Shown piece by piece: positions 22,068-34,031 of a DNA stretch of 64,000 nt. The notes beneath the pieces are model-generated. The model had not been told where the DNA came from. It did no database searches and saw nothing but the letters and a program-made list of their open reading frames with translations. The position numbers and the translations under genes are program-made. This DNA is from Hygrophila difformis (lineage: Eukaryota > Streptophyta > Magnoliopsida > Lamiales > Acanthaceae): the NCBI GenBank assembly GCA_030278955.1, contig JAOANR010000002.1, positions 25,902,057 to 25,966,056 of the forward strand. Reading direction: 5' to 3'. Position 1 is the stretch's first letter; each line of letters starts with the position of its first letter.

Positions 22068-22383
22068 GCACGCAGAGGTTAGATTCGCAGTTGGATGTAG
22101 GTTAATAGTCGAGTTAGACTATGATCAAAATTCTATCTCAAAAACTCTAAGTGCGAAAGAACACCGAAATGGGCAAGAAAGGAAAAACACTAAGTTCGAA
22201 ATTTCCACTAGATAATAATGATTTAATAACAAGGACTACATCATATAATACTAGGTTACCACTACGTAAAATGTGGTACCACCAAAATAACCAATATGTG
22301 ATAATGCTAGGTACGGGAATGAAAGAAAGCGCTAGTAGTGATAAGCGATAAAAAGTCCATCCAAAGAGATCGCATGATATAGT
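22068..22383 (-). other. Spacer between ORF0 and gag of D
   Basis: About 315 bp, AT-rich, with no coding or repeat structure that I can support. Confidence 0.5.
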
Positions 22384-22839
22384 CTAGAGTAGATAGTCAG
22401 GGGAGTAGCCGAGCATCCTGCGATCGGCCTCTATCTCCTCGTCAGTGTCAAGAGGCAGTGGAGGGTTCTCCACGACCTCCTCGGGATCCTCGTCCACATT
22501 GTTGACAAACTCGTCCGGGTCCTCTTTCTCCTCTTCCTCCATCTCCGGCTCAGGATTGAGCTGATTTTGCAGCCCAACCACAACTTCTCCCAGTGCAAAC
22601 ATACGACCCTGCAACATGTGCACATGATGACGGCAGTCCTCAAACTCAGTTGCCAATGCGTCGTGGCGTGCAGCAACCTGATTAGTCCTAATAGTCAACG
22701 CCTCAATCCTTTCTTCCAATGCCACAATTCTATTCCTATCATTCGCGGCGTCGCTGCTAATGTGGCGATGGTCGTGCGTGATGTCGGACATAGAACATAA
22801 TAAGCGCATGATAGAGTCTTGCAATCTTGGATCGGCCAT
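22384..22839 (-). CDS. ORF0 of D: small acidic coiled-coil protein upstream of gag
   Basis: 151 codons, intact, between PBS and gag in sense orientation. Residues 35-100 have a heptad-like pattern (VALEERIEALTIRTNQV, LQGRMFALGEVVVGLQNQL). The C-terminal third is strongly acidic (EMEEEEKEDPDE and onward). It resembles ORF0 of H and F in position, size, coiled-coil centre and (with H) acidic tail, but direct residue similarity is weak. I recognise no domain. It may be an accessory protein for assembly or RNA handling; this is inference from position and fold type only. Confidence 0.62.
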   Translation of the reverse strand: MADPRLQDSIMRLLCSMSDITHDHRHISSDAANDRNRIVALEERIEALTIRTNQVAARHDALATEFEDCRHHVHMLQGRMFALGEVVVGLQNQLNPEPEMEEEEKEDPDEFVNNVDEDPEEVVENPPLPLDTDEEIEADRRMLGYSPDYLL

Positions 22840-23097
22840 CTAACATACAAATTTTACATTAAGGGATTTTGCACATAATAATAATAATTTTGTTAATGCA
22901 CATGCTTCCCCCCAAAAATAGTGCTAATTTTTAAGACTTGTCGAATTTTCGAGATATACTTTTCCATGGGTTTAAAATAAAATTCATTTTTCCATGGAAA
23001 TAATACTCAAAATGTTTAAAAATAATATTGAATAATTTGGGCCTCTATAGTGGGCCGAAAATAATAGCTTTAAAATTTTCGGGCTCTGATACCACTT
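22840..23097 (-). other. Leader of D with primer-binding site at 23081-23094
   Basis: The complement of 23081-23094 is TGGTATCAGAGCCC (initiator-Met tRNA PBS), three bases from the LTR end. Two CCATGG sites at about 22963 and 22992 and the motif GGGCCTCTATAGTGGGCC at 23039-23056 match the leader of H. Confidence 0.88.
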
Positions 23098-24163
23098 TGT
23101 AACACCCCGGATTTGATTTCCCAGGCCAGGGCATTACCGCCACACTTTTCTAAACAAGACCCGAACCAAGTCGAGCTTATCTAGAAAAATGCTAAGGCTA
23201 AGTTGTATCAAATTTTAAAATACTTTAAAATCCATTCAAATATGCCCGAATTAAAATCAGAGTATCACATGCATAACAATAATAACTATTGCGGAAGCAA
23301 AATAAGGCCAAACAGACGGGAAAAAAACCAAATTCAAAGTTCCAAGTCCAAAACGGAATTTAAAATAAAAGTAAATGCAACAAGTTCTTTGTTTGAGAAA
23401 TCCCATCCCGTCGTGCCATGACTTACTCTGCGAAAAATAGAAAACAACAATTTATCAGTACAAACGGTACTGCGTAAGTTAATGTTAGCATAACAAAATT
23501 TAAAGTTTTTAGAAGAGTAATAAAAAGATAGGAATTTAATTTTTAAAAATAAGCGAGTGAAATAATTTACGGGAATTCTTACACTTTACCACATACGTAA
23601 TTACCAATGTTCATTTTGATCGAGGACATCCAAAATTACCCGCTTGGGCGCTTATGTCCACAAGCCGCCGGTATCAACGATCCTGGGCCTAAGCCTTTTA
23701 AGATCAAATTACCCGCTTGGGCGCTTATGTCCACAACCCGACGGTATCAACAAATGTGAAAGTAGCGGACGACACACTCCGGAGCCCTGGATAACCCATA
23801 CGGATACATCTAGGAGTATAGACTCATACTAACACGCAACATAATTTCCTTGGCGCCGTTTTGGCCACCAAAAAGAGGGTGCGGCCCAACGAGCTCACGC
23901 CAAGTGCACTTACCCTCCAAAGTTGGGCATCTAACTCGATCAAAACTTACAAGGTTTCAAAATTCACGTTTTAACCATTACAAAACATTATTACATTTCC
24001 AGAGTTCATAATTTTCACAAATGAGTAGCAATTGACTCACAATTCATCAAAACGCACGAAATCAAATTTACCGATGAAAACATCACTGTGGCAAATTTCA
24101 AAATCGCACTAGGAAATGTAGTAAATCATTTTAGAAATTTCTGAAAATTTTACAGGTGCTAGG
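23098..24163 (-). repeat. 5' LTR of D, first part
   Basis: Starts TGTAACACCCCGGATTTGATTTCCC beside the PBS and follows the 3' LTR closely (hairpin 23456-23472, 'gcgcttatgtccacaa' repeats 23640-23745) until solo LTR B2 begins at 24164. Confidence 0.93.
24159..24163. repeat. Target-site duplication CTAGG, left of B2
   Basis: CTAGG at 24159-24163 and again at 26825-26829. The unbroken D 3' LTR reads ...tgctaggaaacatc at about 15706-15721, confirming the empty site. Confidence 0.93.
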
Positions 24164-26824
24164 TGTAACACCCCAGATTTGATAACCCAGGTCGGGATGT
24201 CACCGCCACATCTCCCTAGCAAGACACGGCTTCCCGAGCTCACTAAGGAAATGCAAGGCTTATGGGTACGTAAAAGATTTAAAAACATTTCAACATTGAG
24301 TCCGGAATTTAATAATACTTAATTCAAAATACGGAAGTAATAATCATCATGTGCGAAAATAGAGTAAATGCAGCGGAAAGTAATCACGGCCAACACGGCC
24401 AAGTGCATATGCATGCGTTTTATCAGTATAAAAATATACCGAGTAAGTTAATTCCTAACTAAACAATTTAAGGGGGTTACATGTGTTTTAACTAAAGATT
24501 ACACTTTTCATGCATTAATTTAAAAATCCATATTTTATTCGCAGCGGAAAAACATGATTAATTTATTCAAGACGAAAATGCATAATTAAAGGACTTAATT
24601 TAAAAGCGTAATTTAAAGGCATAATTTAAGAACGTAATTTGGAAGCATAATTTAAAAATATGGTAAATAAGATTTAAGCATAATTAAACACTCACACAAG
24701 TCTTTTATATTTTATCCCGCAAACTAAGAAGAGGACACCATACCGGGAGATCACTAACGAGGCAATCTCAAACGTAGGACCACTAATGAGGCAGTCCAAA
24801 TAATGGAAGACCACTAACGAGGCAGTCTCAAAGATAGTAGAACCACTAACGAGGCGATCCAAAACACAGCGCGCGAGATCACTAACGAGGCAATCTCAGA
24901 TAGTAAGGAGACCACTAACGAGGCAGTGTCAAAGATAATGATAGCATGAAGATCAGCTCAGCCTAGTGAGGGATTTTTTGAAAGTTTGTATTTCAATGTT
25001 ATCAAAATATTCGATATCGCGTTTCGTAGTTCGAGTTTTCTCAAGTTCGAAAAATCCGATTCGACGCAGTTTACGCCTTTCTTAATTAAAAATTCATCTT
25101 TACCCCAAAAACTCTGAAATTTACACAGTAGCTCGAAAACACACACACAATCAACTTTTATGTTTTAAGTTTTTGGAAATAAGGTTTCGAAGTGAGTCAA
25201 ATTTCGAGTTCTTTGTAAAAGATGATTTCTGTCCCAAAAACCAATTCTGACACAGTAACGTGCAACGAAGATTAAAAGTTCATTTCAAAGCCAATTGGTC
25301 CGAAACTTTTACAGGATGTGCAGAACACCTTAATGAACAACTTTCATGTTTTAAGATTTTGAAAATAATGAATTTTAGATGTTCAAAAATCGACCACAAC
25401 ACGTTGCATACGCGTGGACTCAAAAGATGGTTTAAAACAGGTTCTGAAAATCGTCCGTTTGACATATCAAATGAAATCCAAAATTCATGAAATTTTATAT
25501 GCATAATTTAGACACAATTATCTACAACTTTTGTTTAGGAATGCAAAGTTGAATCATTCTAGAAATGGGTGAAAAACATGCATCAAGCTGAGTCAAGTAA
25601 TCTGTCAAAAATTCGAATGTTCGGTTTTATCACAGAAAGTTTACGGCGCGATTTGGAATAGCAAATCTTTATGTCAATGGCTGAAATTTGGACACAAGGT
25701 AGATTAAAGTCTTATGAACAAAATCTATGTTGAAAAGTTTTTGGTTTGAATTCCCGAAGGTCGGGTTTTAGGCGAGTTTATGAAATTGGACGAAAATAGG
25801 GTTTTTGAAAACCGATTTTTGTTACAGGTCTAGATCTTAAGTTTCAAACAACAATAAACCACAAAAATTGGTGAGTAAGGTCTTAACTTACTTAGTTAGA
25901 GAATAGGGTCGCTGTAAAGGGTTTCCGGACGTCCTAAGGTTGCGACGAATGGCCAACTTCTCCAATCTCTTTTTGTTCGTCCCCGACGTGAAATCGTAGC
26001 AAAAGGAAAAGGGTCAGATTTTGAGTTCTTAGAACTTATGGACGACTTAAACACTCTAATACTACTTACCAAGGTTCTAGAGGGTAGAGGCTTCGTCCCG
26101 TTTGCCTCGTCGTCGCCGAATACTCGCCGGAAAGTGAAGTCGGAGGAGTTTTGACTTGGAGAGGTAGATTGGGAGTGTTTAGGGTTTAGTTTTCTGAAAA
26201 TTATGGGGAGGGGGCGCCCAAATCTGATCTTATGTCCTTCCCAATTGTTGTGATCGACTTGCCACCAATTGAGGTCGGATTTTTGGCAAGAAAATCGCCA
26301 TAGAAGGAAAGTTTACACCTTCTGCACCTCTGGCGCGCTGGTGACGCGCACCTATGGCTTTGCCCGCGCGGAGCACGCACGACCCACCCTGGGGGCGCGT
26401 CTCCTTCTTCCGCGGCGCGGCGCGCGGCTAGCGCGGGCCGGCCGGACCGGCCGGTTCGGCGGTCCGCGTGGTTCGTCGGGTCTTTTCTTCTTTTCTCTAT
26501 CGGTTTTCTACCCTCTACGTGTTAGCTCGACTCCTCGGGTCGTTTCCGGTTCGAAATCTTTACCTTAAATTTGTTACGAGTTCGGGCTTAACGCTCGTAA
26601 CATTCCCGTGCCCTAATTAGTCTAGTTAAATTAGTTCCAATTCCTCCTATCGTTTTGGTGATTGATCTTGTGGTTTATTTTTTTATTTATTTTGTGATTT
26701 AATTTGTGATTTATTTTGTGATTGAACTTAGAATTTATTTCCAAGCTGCCTACGTACCCTGTGAAGGGATCAAGTCATGACGTAGTTCAAAACAATTTGA
26801 ATTTTTTTTTTCACGGGTGTTACA
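24164..26824 (-). mobile_element. Solo LTR B2 (B family)
   Basis: A 2.66 kb sequence from TGTAACACCCCAGATTTGATAACCC to CACGGGTGTTACA, flanked by CTAGG duplications and with no internal region. This is the product of LTR-LTR recombination. It carries the hairpin at 24424-24441, a tandem array at 24745-24935, GTAAGTT in sense at 25885-25891, a CpG-rich block at 26328-26480 and a GTTACGAG/CTCGTAAC inverted repeat near 26571-26600. Its right end (26741-26824) resembles the 3' non-coding region of A and F rather than their LTR ends. Confidence 0.93.
24745..24935. repeat. Tandem repeat in LTR B2 (about 30 bp unit)
   Basis: Six imperfect copies of a unit with core 'ccactaacgaggcagtctc' (variants atcactaacgaggcaatctc and so on). 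The array occupies the same relative LTR position as the 'cttatgtcc' arrays of A, C and D. Confidence 0.85.
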
Positions 26825-27151
26825 CTAGGAAACATCAAAATAAGCATTTTTCTTAGAAATAGGCCTTATCAAATTCGGACTCTAAATAGCCTAAAAAAAA
26901 TCATTTCAGAAACACATCTTTCAAAGGGTATAGGATTTACTGTTCACTCGACCACAGTTCCTTTAAAAATTCATAACAATTCTAAAAGTGATCTAAAAAT
27001 TCTGAAAATTTACAGGGATAATCTAGACACATAGAGGAACAACTTTCATGAAGAAACCAACCATTAAAAACGACCATAGATAGGAGTAATACTGACAACA
27101 AAACTGACTACACCATGATACTAAAACTGTCATCAGAAAACTCACAAATAC
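26825..27151 (-). repeat. 5' LTR of D, second part, truncated
   Basis: Begins with the right CTAGG duplication and continues the D LTR (compare 15711-16036) up to '...actcacaaatac'. The remaining ~1.2 kb of the LTR, including its GTAAGTT and CpG-rich parts, is absent. Confidence 0.9.
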
Positions 27152-27157
27152 TAAAAT
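27146..27157. other. Deletion junction between D LTR and Athila LTR
   Basis: Left of 27151 the sequence matches D LTR position 16036. Right of it, the sequence matches Athila 5' LTR position 56500. Neither side is at a natural element end and there is no TSD, so this is a deletion or rearrangement joint with at most one or two bases of shared sequence. Confidence 0.85.
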
Positions 27158-27764
27158 GTGACAGAAGGGACAGGGAGAAAGTAATAAAGATTGGACAAGA
27201 TTCAGATGAAACATAATTAAACTTCCATTTTAATACACAGATCTTTGTTTGGTATAATCCATTAGTTAGCTAACTCTCATGATTTCTAGACTATGTTCCC
27301 TTTAACAGACAGGTACTTACAGTCAGAATTTACATGCTCTTAAGACCCCAACCTCTAAGATACCACATATTAATAACTGCCCCTGCCGAGGTATGTTATT
27401 CCTCCATGGTGGATAAGCAACACCTAACACATCATTAGTTGACATGCCAAGTACTCCTATCATCCCCCTTGTCACACCCAAAGTCCAAATTAATTCCCGA
27501 GCTAATCCATAACTCTTAAACCTTACAACCGGCAGCCAACCTCTAATTCTCTCGAGTGACCTCTATGAAAGCATTTTAAAGAAAGCGGTAAAGAAAGCAG
27601 TAAAGAAAGCATTTAAAAACCTATCACTCGGAAGTCTTAAAAGCTATCTCATTCCGTTAGTATAAAAGAGCCCCTGGTCTTGGTGACCAGATGCAGATTT
27701 ACAACTTCCCAAATATCCATAAGCCACAGGGCTTATAACATCCGGTTAGTTATGAGATACAAAC
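27152..27764 (-). repeat. Athila 3' LTR, piece 1
   Basis: Matches 56500-57112 base for base except scattered differences, ending with CAAAC where element F inserted. Non-coding. Confidence 0.92.
27760..27764. repeat. Target-site duplication CAAAC, left of element F
   Basis: CAAAC occurs here and at 38617-38621. The undisturbed LTR copy has a single CAAAC at 57108-57112. Confidence 0.95.
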
Positions 27765-30239
27765 TGTAACACCCCGGATTTGATAACCCAGGCCGGGATG
27801 TCACCGCCACATCTCTCTAGCAAGACACGGATTCTCCGAGCTTGCCAAAGAGATGCAAGGCTATTGGTATTGCAAAAAGATTTAAAAACAAGTCCGGAAT
27901 CTATTTAAAAATAATAATAAGTGGCATCCACACATATAGTAGTAGTAATAATATATCGCAGCGGAAAAATGTAAAGTGGGCCGACATGGCCAAAACTCGG
28001 GATTTACATGCCCGTTATGCAAGTATCGTAAAAGCAATAAAAACAATGTTTAAGTTTTTCCATCCCCCAATGCATATGCTCATGCATTATCTTCATACTC
28101 TGAAAGGAAAAGAGAAAACAACAATTTTATCAGTATATAAAATACTGAGTAAGTCGATCCTAACATAGCAATAAAGGGATTTAATTAGATAATTTAAAAT
28201 TTCACTCCTAACATGCATTCACAAAATTTAAAGGAAATAATAATTTTAATTGTGTACTTGAACATGCATCTAATCCACAATAACAATTTAGTCATGATAT
28301 GAAATTTAAAGACATAATTTAAATGCATAATTTAAAGGCATGCATAAATAAATAAATACTCAAAAATATTAAATCTTTTATTTTCCCCGTTACGTAACCA
28401 TTTCTCAGTGTTTTGTATAGCCGGTGATCCGGCGGCCGCAGCCGTTTCGTAAGTATCTCGTTTAGCCGGTGATCCGGCGGCCGCAGCCGTATCTGCCATA
28501 CCCAGTACCACTCCGGAGCCTCGGGAAATCCATACGGACAACCCGAGAGAGTAGGCCATGTATCTCCCGCCGATTGGCGTAATATCTCATCAAATTCTCT
28601 CGTCCATTATAGGCCCGAAGAGAAAGGCTAGAGGGGCACCCTGCAGAGCACTCACCCTCCACCAAGTATCTCATGTATCGGGGTTTTTCAAAAGTATAGA
28701 TGTATCGTATTTCAAATCTTTGATCGTTCGTTTGGGAATATTCAAAATCCTTCGATTTGAAAGTATCTTGGCGTCACAGTTTACGCCTTTTCAATTTAAA
28801 AATTCGGCTTAAGTCTGAAAAATCTGAAAATTTCACAGTTTATGCAAAACACCCTAACGAACAACTTTCGTGTTTTAACGTTTTCGAAATAAGTTGAGGA
28901 AACATGTCAAAAATCGATTTTATTATGCAAACAGGAATCTGTCCGGACTCAGGTTTGACACAGTTCTAAGTTTCGACTTTTTCGCATATCAAATGGACTT
29001 CAAAAATTCTGAAATTTTATATGCACATACTAGACATGATTATCTACAACTTTCATTTAGATTGCAAGGATCAAATCGGACTAGAAAATATAGAAACATG
29101 CTCATCAAGTTCGAATATGAACACTGTCAGGTTTTTCGAAAAGTCCTAGTAAACAGTTTATGTTCGGCGCGATTTGAAATAGCAAACCTTAACGAAAATG
29201 TCTGAAATTTTTACACAACCTAGATTTATGTGTTAGGATTAAAAGTCTAGTTTTGAGTTTCTCGGATTGAATCCTCGAAATAGGAGTTTTAGGCCGATTT
29301 CAGAAACTGTGCACGTTGGGGTTTTTAATTTCGATTTTTACGTTTCGTTACATTACGCCTATACCGGACGCCCCTAAATCACCCGTATTGATATGGAAGG
29401 CTCAACTTACAGTGGTTGTGTTCTTGAGTAGTCCTAGGGTCGCTCGGCTCGTCCAAAATCCTACGAACGGATCTACGAAACGCAAAGTTCCCGACTTTGG
29501 CCACGATCGTATTTGCAACCAACGATTCGAGAGTTAGATTGGGGATTTGAGAGGAAAAACGAGAATGGAAATCTGTTTGAAGGCTTACCAATGAATCTAT
29601 CACTGAAATCCTTGTTCCACTCCCTTGCTTGGTCGTTGTAGGTTGCCGGAAAGTCGCCGGAAGTCCGTCAGAAGTTCGTCGGGAGAGTGTTTTGGCTTGG
29701 GAGAGTTTGAGAGAGCTCTAGGAGGTTGTTGTGACTGCTTATGGCGTGGGGAGACAACCCTAGGTCGACCTTATTCACCTTCCCCCGTCCAAAATCCACT
29801 TTCCAAAGTCGGGGGGTCGAATTATGGTAAGAAATCGCCGAAAACGCGCAAGTTGCCAAAACCTGTAGAGCCACGCGGGGTTGGCGCGCCTTTTGGCCAA
29901 ACCCCGCCCGGCCAGCGCGCGGTCCCCGCCTGGACTGCGGTCCGGGCGGGTCCGTGCGATCCGATCCGTCGGGTCTTTTTCTCCTCTCTTTCGGACTTCT
30001 ATCCTTCCACGTTTTCGCGCTCGATTTTCCGGGTCATTTTCGGATTATGCTTCTCATCAAAAATTTATTCCGACTTAATTCGATTTCATGTCTGAAATCT
30101 TAGGTTTAGGTCCGTCGGGTTCTAAATCGTCGTCTTTTGATTTCCGAGCATTTCCGAGTTTATGGGTTCTCGGAAACAAAACTTTCTTTCCTATTGGATT
30201 AATTCCTATTTTTATATTCTAAAATTTACGGGTATTACA
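27765..30239 (-). repeat. 3' LTR of element F
   Basis: TGTAACACCCCGG to CGGGTATTACA. Landmarks: hairpin 28131-28147 (CAGTAT-ATAAA-ATACTG, identical to A), a duplicated 'tagccggtgatccggcggcc' unit at 28419-28490, GTAAGTT in sense at 29404-29410, and a CpG-rich block with GGCGCGCC at 29870-29975. Non-coding. Confidence 0.94.
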
Positions 30240-30523
30240 GTCTACCCCCCTTAAGAACCAACTTCGTCCTCGAAGTTGCACTTCATCCTCTCGCGAGTTC
30301 GGGCATTGTTTGATTAGGCGATTGTATTATTGTGTGTCGTTGTTTGTTATTATTTGACTGAACCCAGAATTGAAATTTCCGAGTTGCCTACATACCCCGT
30401 GAAGGGATCAAGTCATTACGTAGTTCAAAACAATTTGAATTTGTTTCTTTGGGGTACAAAGTATTCGTATAAAATATCCGGAAATATTCGGGTCGTCACA
30501 TCCTCCCCCTCTTAAGATTACAG
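30240..30523 (-). other. 3' non-coding region of F with two polypurine tracts and hairpin
   Basis: PPT2 (complement of 30240-30254) abuts the 3' LTR. The hairpin CAACTTCG-TCCT-CGAAGTTG is at 30259-30278. PPT1 (complement of 30501-30516) lies just after the pol stop, followed in sense by TGTGACGACCCG. The segment 30378-30442 is shared with A and with the ends of B-family LTRs. Confidence 0.78.
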
Positions 30524-33500
30524 TTATGCCCCCATAACTGTTGTTGCATTGTCTTGGAATAGGGTTGGGTAACGATCCTTCATGTCTGCCTCTAGCTCCC
30601 ACGTTGCCGTCTCGGCTTCGTGGTTAGACCAAAGAACCTTAACCATCCTCACGGTCTTATTCCTTGTTACCCTCTCCTTCTTGTCGAGTATTCGCATCGG
30701 AATTTCTTTGTAGCTTAAGTCATCGTCCAGCTGAATTTCCTCCGGTTGGAGTACGTGGGTCGGATCATGGACGTATTTCTTCAGTTGCGAGACGTGGAAC
30801 ACGTCGTGGACACGAGCAAATTGTGACGGTAATGCTAGTCGGTATGCAAGATTCCCCACTCTTTCTAGGATCTCGTATGGTCCTATGTACCGTGGGCTTA
30901 ATTTTCCCCGCTTGCCAAAGCGCATCACACCCTTCATCGGTGATACCTTTAACATGACCTTATCGCCTATTTGGAATTCCAAATCTTGCCGTCTCACGTC
31001 GGCATAGCTCTTTTGCCGGTCTTGCGCGGCTCTCATCTTTCCTTGGATTATTTTGACTTGTTGAGCCATGTCCTCAACAAGTTGCGGTCCAATTACCATA
31101 GTCCTCTCGCCCTCTTCCCAGCTCAGTGGGCTTCGGCATTTGCGTCCATACAGTGCCTCGAAAGGTGCCATGCCAATGCTAGCATGGTAGCTGTTGTTGT
31201 AGGAAAATTCGATCAGGGGTAAGTGATTTTCCCAACTTCCTTTAAACTCTAATACGCATGCCCTCAGCATGTCTTCCAAAGTTTGGATCGTCCTTTCCGT
31301 TTGTCCATCCGTCATGGGATGGAACGCGGTACTCATCTTTATCTTCGTACCGAGGGCTTCTTGTAGTTTTGTCCAAAAATGTGAGACGAATCTACTGTCT
31401 CTGTCCGAGATGATGTCATGCGGTACTCCATGTCGTCGTACCACGTTGTCGACATATGCCCTTGCCAATTGGTCCATGGACCAGGTATCCTTCATAGGGA
31501 TAAATATGGCAACTTTTGTCAACCTATCCACGATCACCCAGATTTTGTTCATCCCCTTCGGTGAACGTGGTAGTCCCGAAACGAAATCCATTGAAATGCT
31601 ATCCCATTTCCAACTTGGGATTTCCAATGGTTGCATCAATCCTAAGGGTTTCTGTCGTACGGCCTTGACCTTCTGCCAGGTGAGGCATCTTGCCACAAAC
31701 TCGGCTATTTCTCTCTTCATGTTCGGCCACCAATAGTTCTTCTTTATGTCCTTGTATAGCTTCTCGCCTCCGGGATGGACCGAGTGTGGGGTATTATGGC
31801 CTTCCTCCATCACTCTTTGCTTCAGGTCCTCGCATTTTCGCGGTATGCACCACCTTCCCTTGAAGCGGATGCTTCCGTCCTCATGGATTTTAAAATCCAT
31901 TGCCTTTCCTTCAGCAATGCTCTTCCTAATTTCCTCCAGCTTTTCATCACCCTGTTGTGCCAGTCGTATCTCATCGAGTATGGTAGATTCTACTACCATC
32001 GTGTTGACGACCTCACTTACTTCGCCAGAGTGTACCAACTCCAGACTTAATTTTGCCAAGTCTCTGTACAACTCGGCCGGTACCACAAGTGAATTCACCA
32101 CGTGTTGAGTCTTTCGACTCAAGGCATCGGCCACGACGTTGGCTTTTCCTTCGTGGTACGCGGTTTCCAGGTCGTAATCCTTAATCAGTTCCAACCATCT
32201 TCTTTGCCTCAAATTTAGCTCTTTTTGCGTGAATATATACTTGAGGCTCTTATGGTCGGTGAACATCCGACACTTTCGCCCATAGAGGTAATGCCTCCAT
32301 ATCTTTAGAGCGAACACGACTGCGGCTAGCTCCAAGTCGTGCATCGGATAGTTCTCTTCGTGTGGCTTTAGTTGACGTGATGCGTATGCTATAACCCTTT
32401 GATCTTGCATTAGCACGCATCCCAATCCTTCATTCGAGGCGTCGCTGTACACCTCGAAGTCTCCATCCTCCGATGGTAATGCCAACACCGGCGCTGTAGT
32501 AAGCCGTTTCTTCAATTATTGGAATGCGGAATCACACTCAATGGTCCAGTCGTATTTCACCCCTTTCTTTAACAGCTGTGTCAATGGGCGAGCGATCCTT
32601 GAGAAATCCTTTACAAACCTTCGGTAGTACCCCGCCAATCCGAGAAAACTTCTTATCTCGGTTGGATTCTTCGGTGGCGCCCATTCGGTTACTGCCGAGA
32701 TCTTTGCTGGGTCTACTGCCACTCCGTTGGCGGATACGATATGTCCCTGAAATGCCACTTCTTTTAGCCAGAAGTCGCATTTGGACAGCTTGCCATACAG
32801 CTGATTTGCTCGTAAGATCCCTAGCACTTTGCGTAAGTGTTCGGAATGCTCTTCTTCGCTTTTCGAGTAGATCAGGATGTCATCTATGAACACCACTACG
32901 CATTGATCTAATAATTCCCGAAACACGTTGTTCATGAGATTCATGAACATCGCTGGGGCGTTCGTCAGCCCGAATGATAGCACCGTGAATTCGTAGTGCC
33001 CGTAGCGAGTTCTGAATGCCGTCTTTGGGATATCCTTTTCGGCGATCCTTAATTGGTGATACCCTGATCGCAAGTCGATCTTTGAAAATACTGAAGCTCC
33101 CTTCAGTTGGTCGAACAAATCCTCGATTCTGGGCAACGGGTACTTGTTCTTGACCGTGACTTGGTTAAGCCCTCTATAATCGATGCATAGTCGTAGACCT
33201 CCATCTTTCTTCTTCACGAATAAGACCGGGGCTCCCCATGGGGACGTGCTCGGCCTTATGTAACCCTTCTCTAGCAACTCCTCGAGTTGTTCTTTTAGTT
33301 CCTTCATTTCCAGCGGCGCCATACGGTAAGGAGCCTTTGAGACAGGCTCCGTTCCCGGGATAAGATCTATGGTGAACTCCAGATCTCTCTCAGGCGGCAT
33401 ACCGGGAACGTCTTCCGGGAATACATCCGGGTATTCTCTCACCACTGGAATGTTACCCACCGTGACCTCTTCGGCCTCAAGGTTATGAATGTAGCATGCA

Positions 33501-33937
33501 TATAACGCGTAGCCTTTACGCATTAAGCTACATAGCTTCATGGCGTTAATTATCTTGGTAGACTTCTTAGGGGGTTGGGAGTAAAAGATGACTCTCCTTC
33601 CCCTACTCTTTGACAACGTGATCTTTTGTTTTTGGCAATCGATCACGGCTTTATATTGGGTTAGCCAATCCATCCCTAGTATGACGTCAAAATCCTGTAG
33701 TTCGAATTCTACCAAGTTCGCGAAAAACTCTACGTTCTTTATAACTATCGGAATCCCGTTATATCGCTTAGAGCATGATACTACCTCTCCCGATGGAAGT
33801 TGAATCCCTAAGTTAATCAATTCGCACTTAGGTAGATCTAGTTCAGGTAAGACTCTAGATGATATTATCGAACAACTAGCTCCTGAGTCAAACAGAACTC
33901 TAAGGGGTGTACTTAAGACATGGAACGTACCTCCCAT
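30524..33937 (-). pseudogene. pol: Pol of element F: PR-RT-RNase H-INT-chromodomain, one in-frame stop
   Basis: Two open segments in one frame, separated by TAA at 32516-32518 where relatives have Glu (FQ-E-LKKRL). First segment (33937-32516): protease FDSGAS near residue 15, RT with [14 protein letters not shown] and FIDD. Second segment (663 codons): RNase H YSDAS (Asp about 25), integrase zinc region (His 240/247, Cys 277), catalytic Asp about 310, Asp about 371 and Glu about 407, and a chromodomain at about 601-653 that assigns it to the Tekay/Del chromoviruses. Odd point: the second Cys of the zinc pair is Trp (CLTW at 277-280; D and H keep CLTC or CITC), which should weaken the integrase zinc finger. 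Confidence 0.95.
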
Positions 33938-34031
33938 TACGTCTCCATTACTGCCTACACATTATTCTCAAGAAGGTTCGGTTTTTGACCTTGTTCCTTG
34001 TCGGCCTCTCCTTGCTGAAGGTTCACCATAT

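Larger units (their letters stand above)
14641..27151 (-). mobile_element. Element D: Tekay/Del-type gypsy retrotransposon, 5' LTR truncated and split
   Basis: 3' LTR 14641-17230, internal region 17231-23097, 5' LTR 23098-27151. The 5' LTR is split by solo LTR B2 and lacks its last ~1.2 kb. Sense-strand order is PBS, ORF0, gag, pol with protease, RT, RNase H, integrase and a chromodomain-like end, then the polypurine tract. Pol carries three stops and at least one frameshift, so the copy is dead for pol, but gag and ORF0 are open. Confidence 0.93.

Noticed and set aside
27842..28168. 108-codon + strand frame in the F LTRs (also 36287-36613)
   Set aside because: It is present in both LTR copies but antisense to the element, covers the conserved U5 region and has no protein features.
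31269..31736. Long + strand frames over F, D and Athila pol (for example 31269-31736, 52625-53350, 21381-22082)
   Set aside because: Antisense shadows of strongly conserved pol or gag coding sequence.
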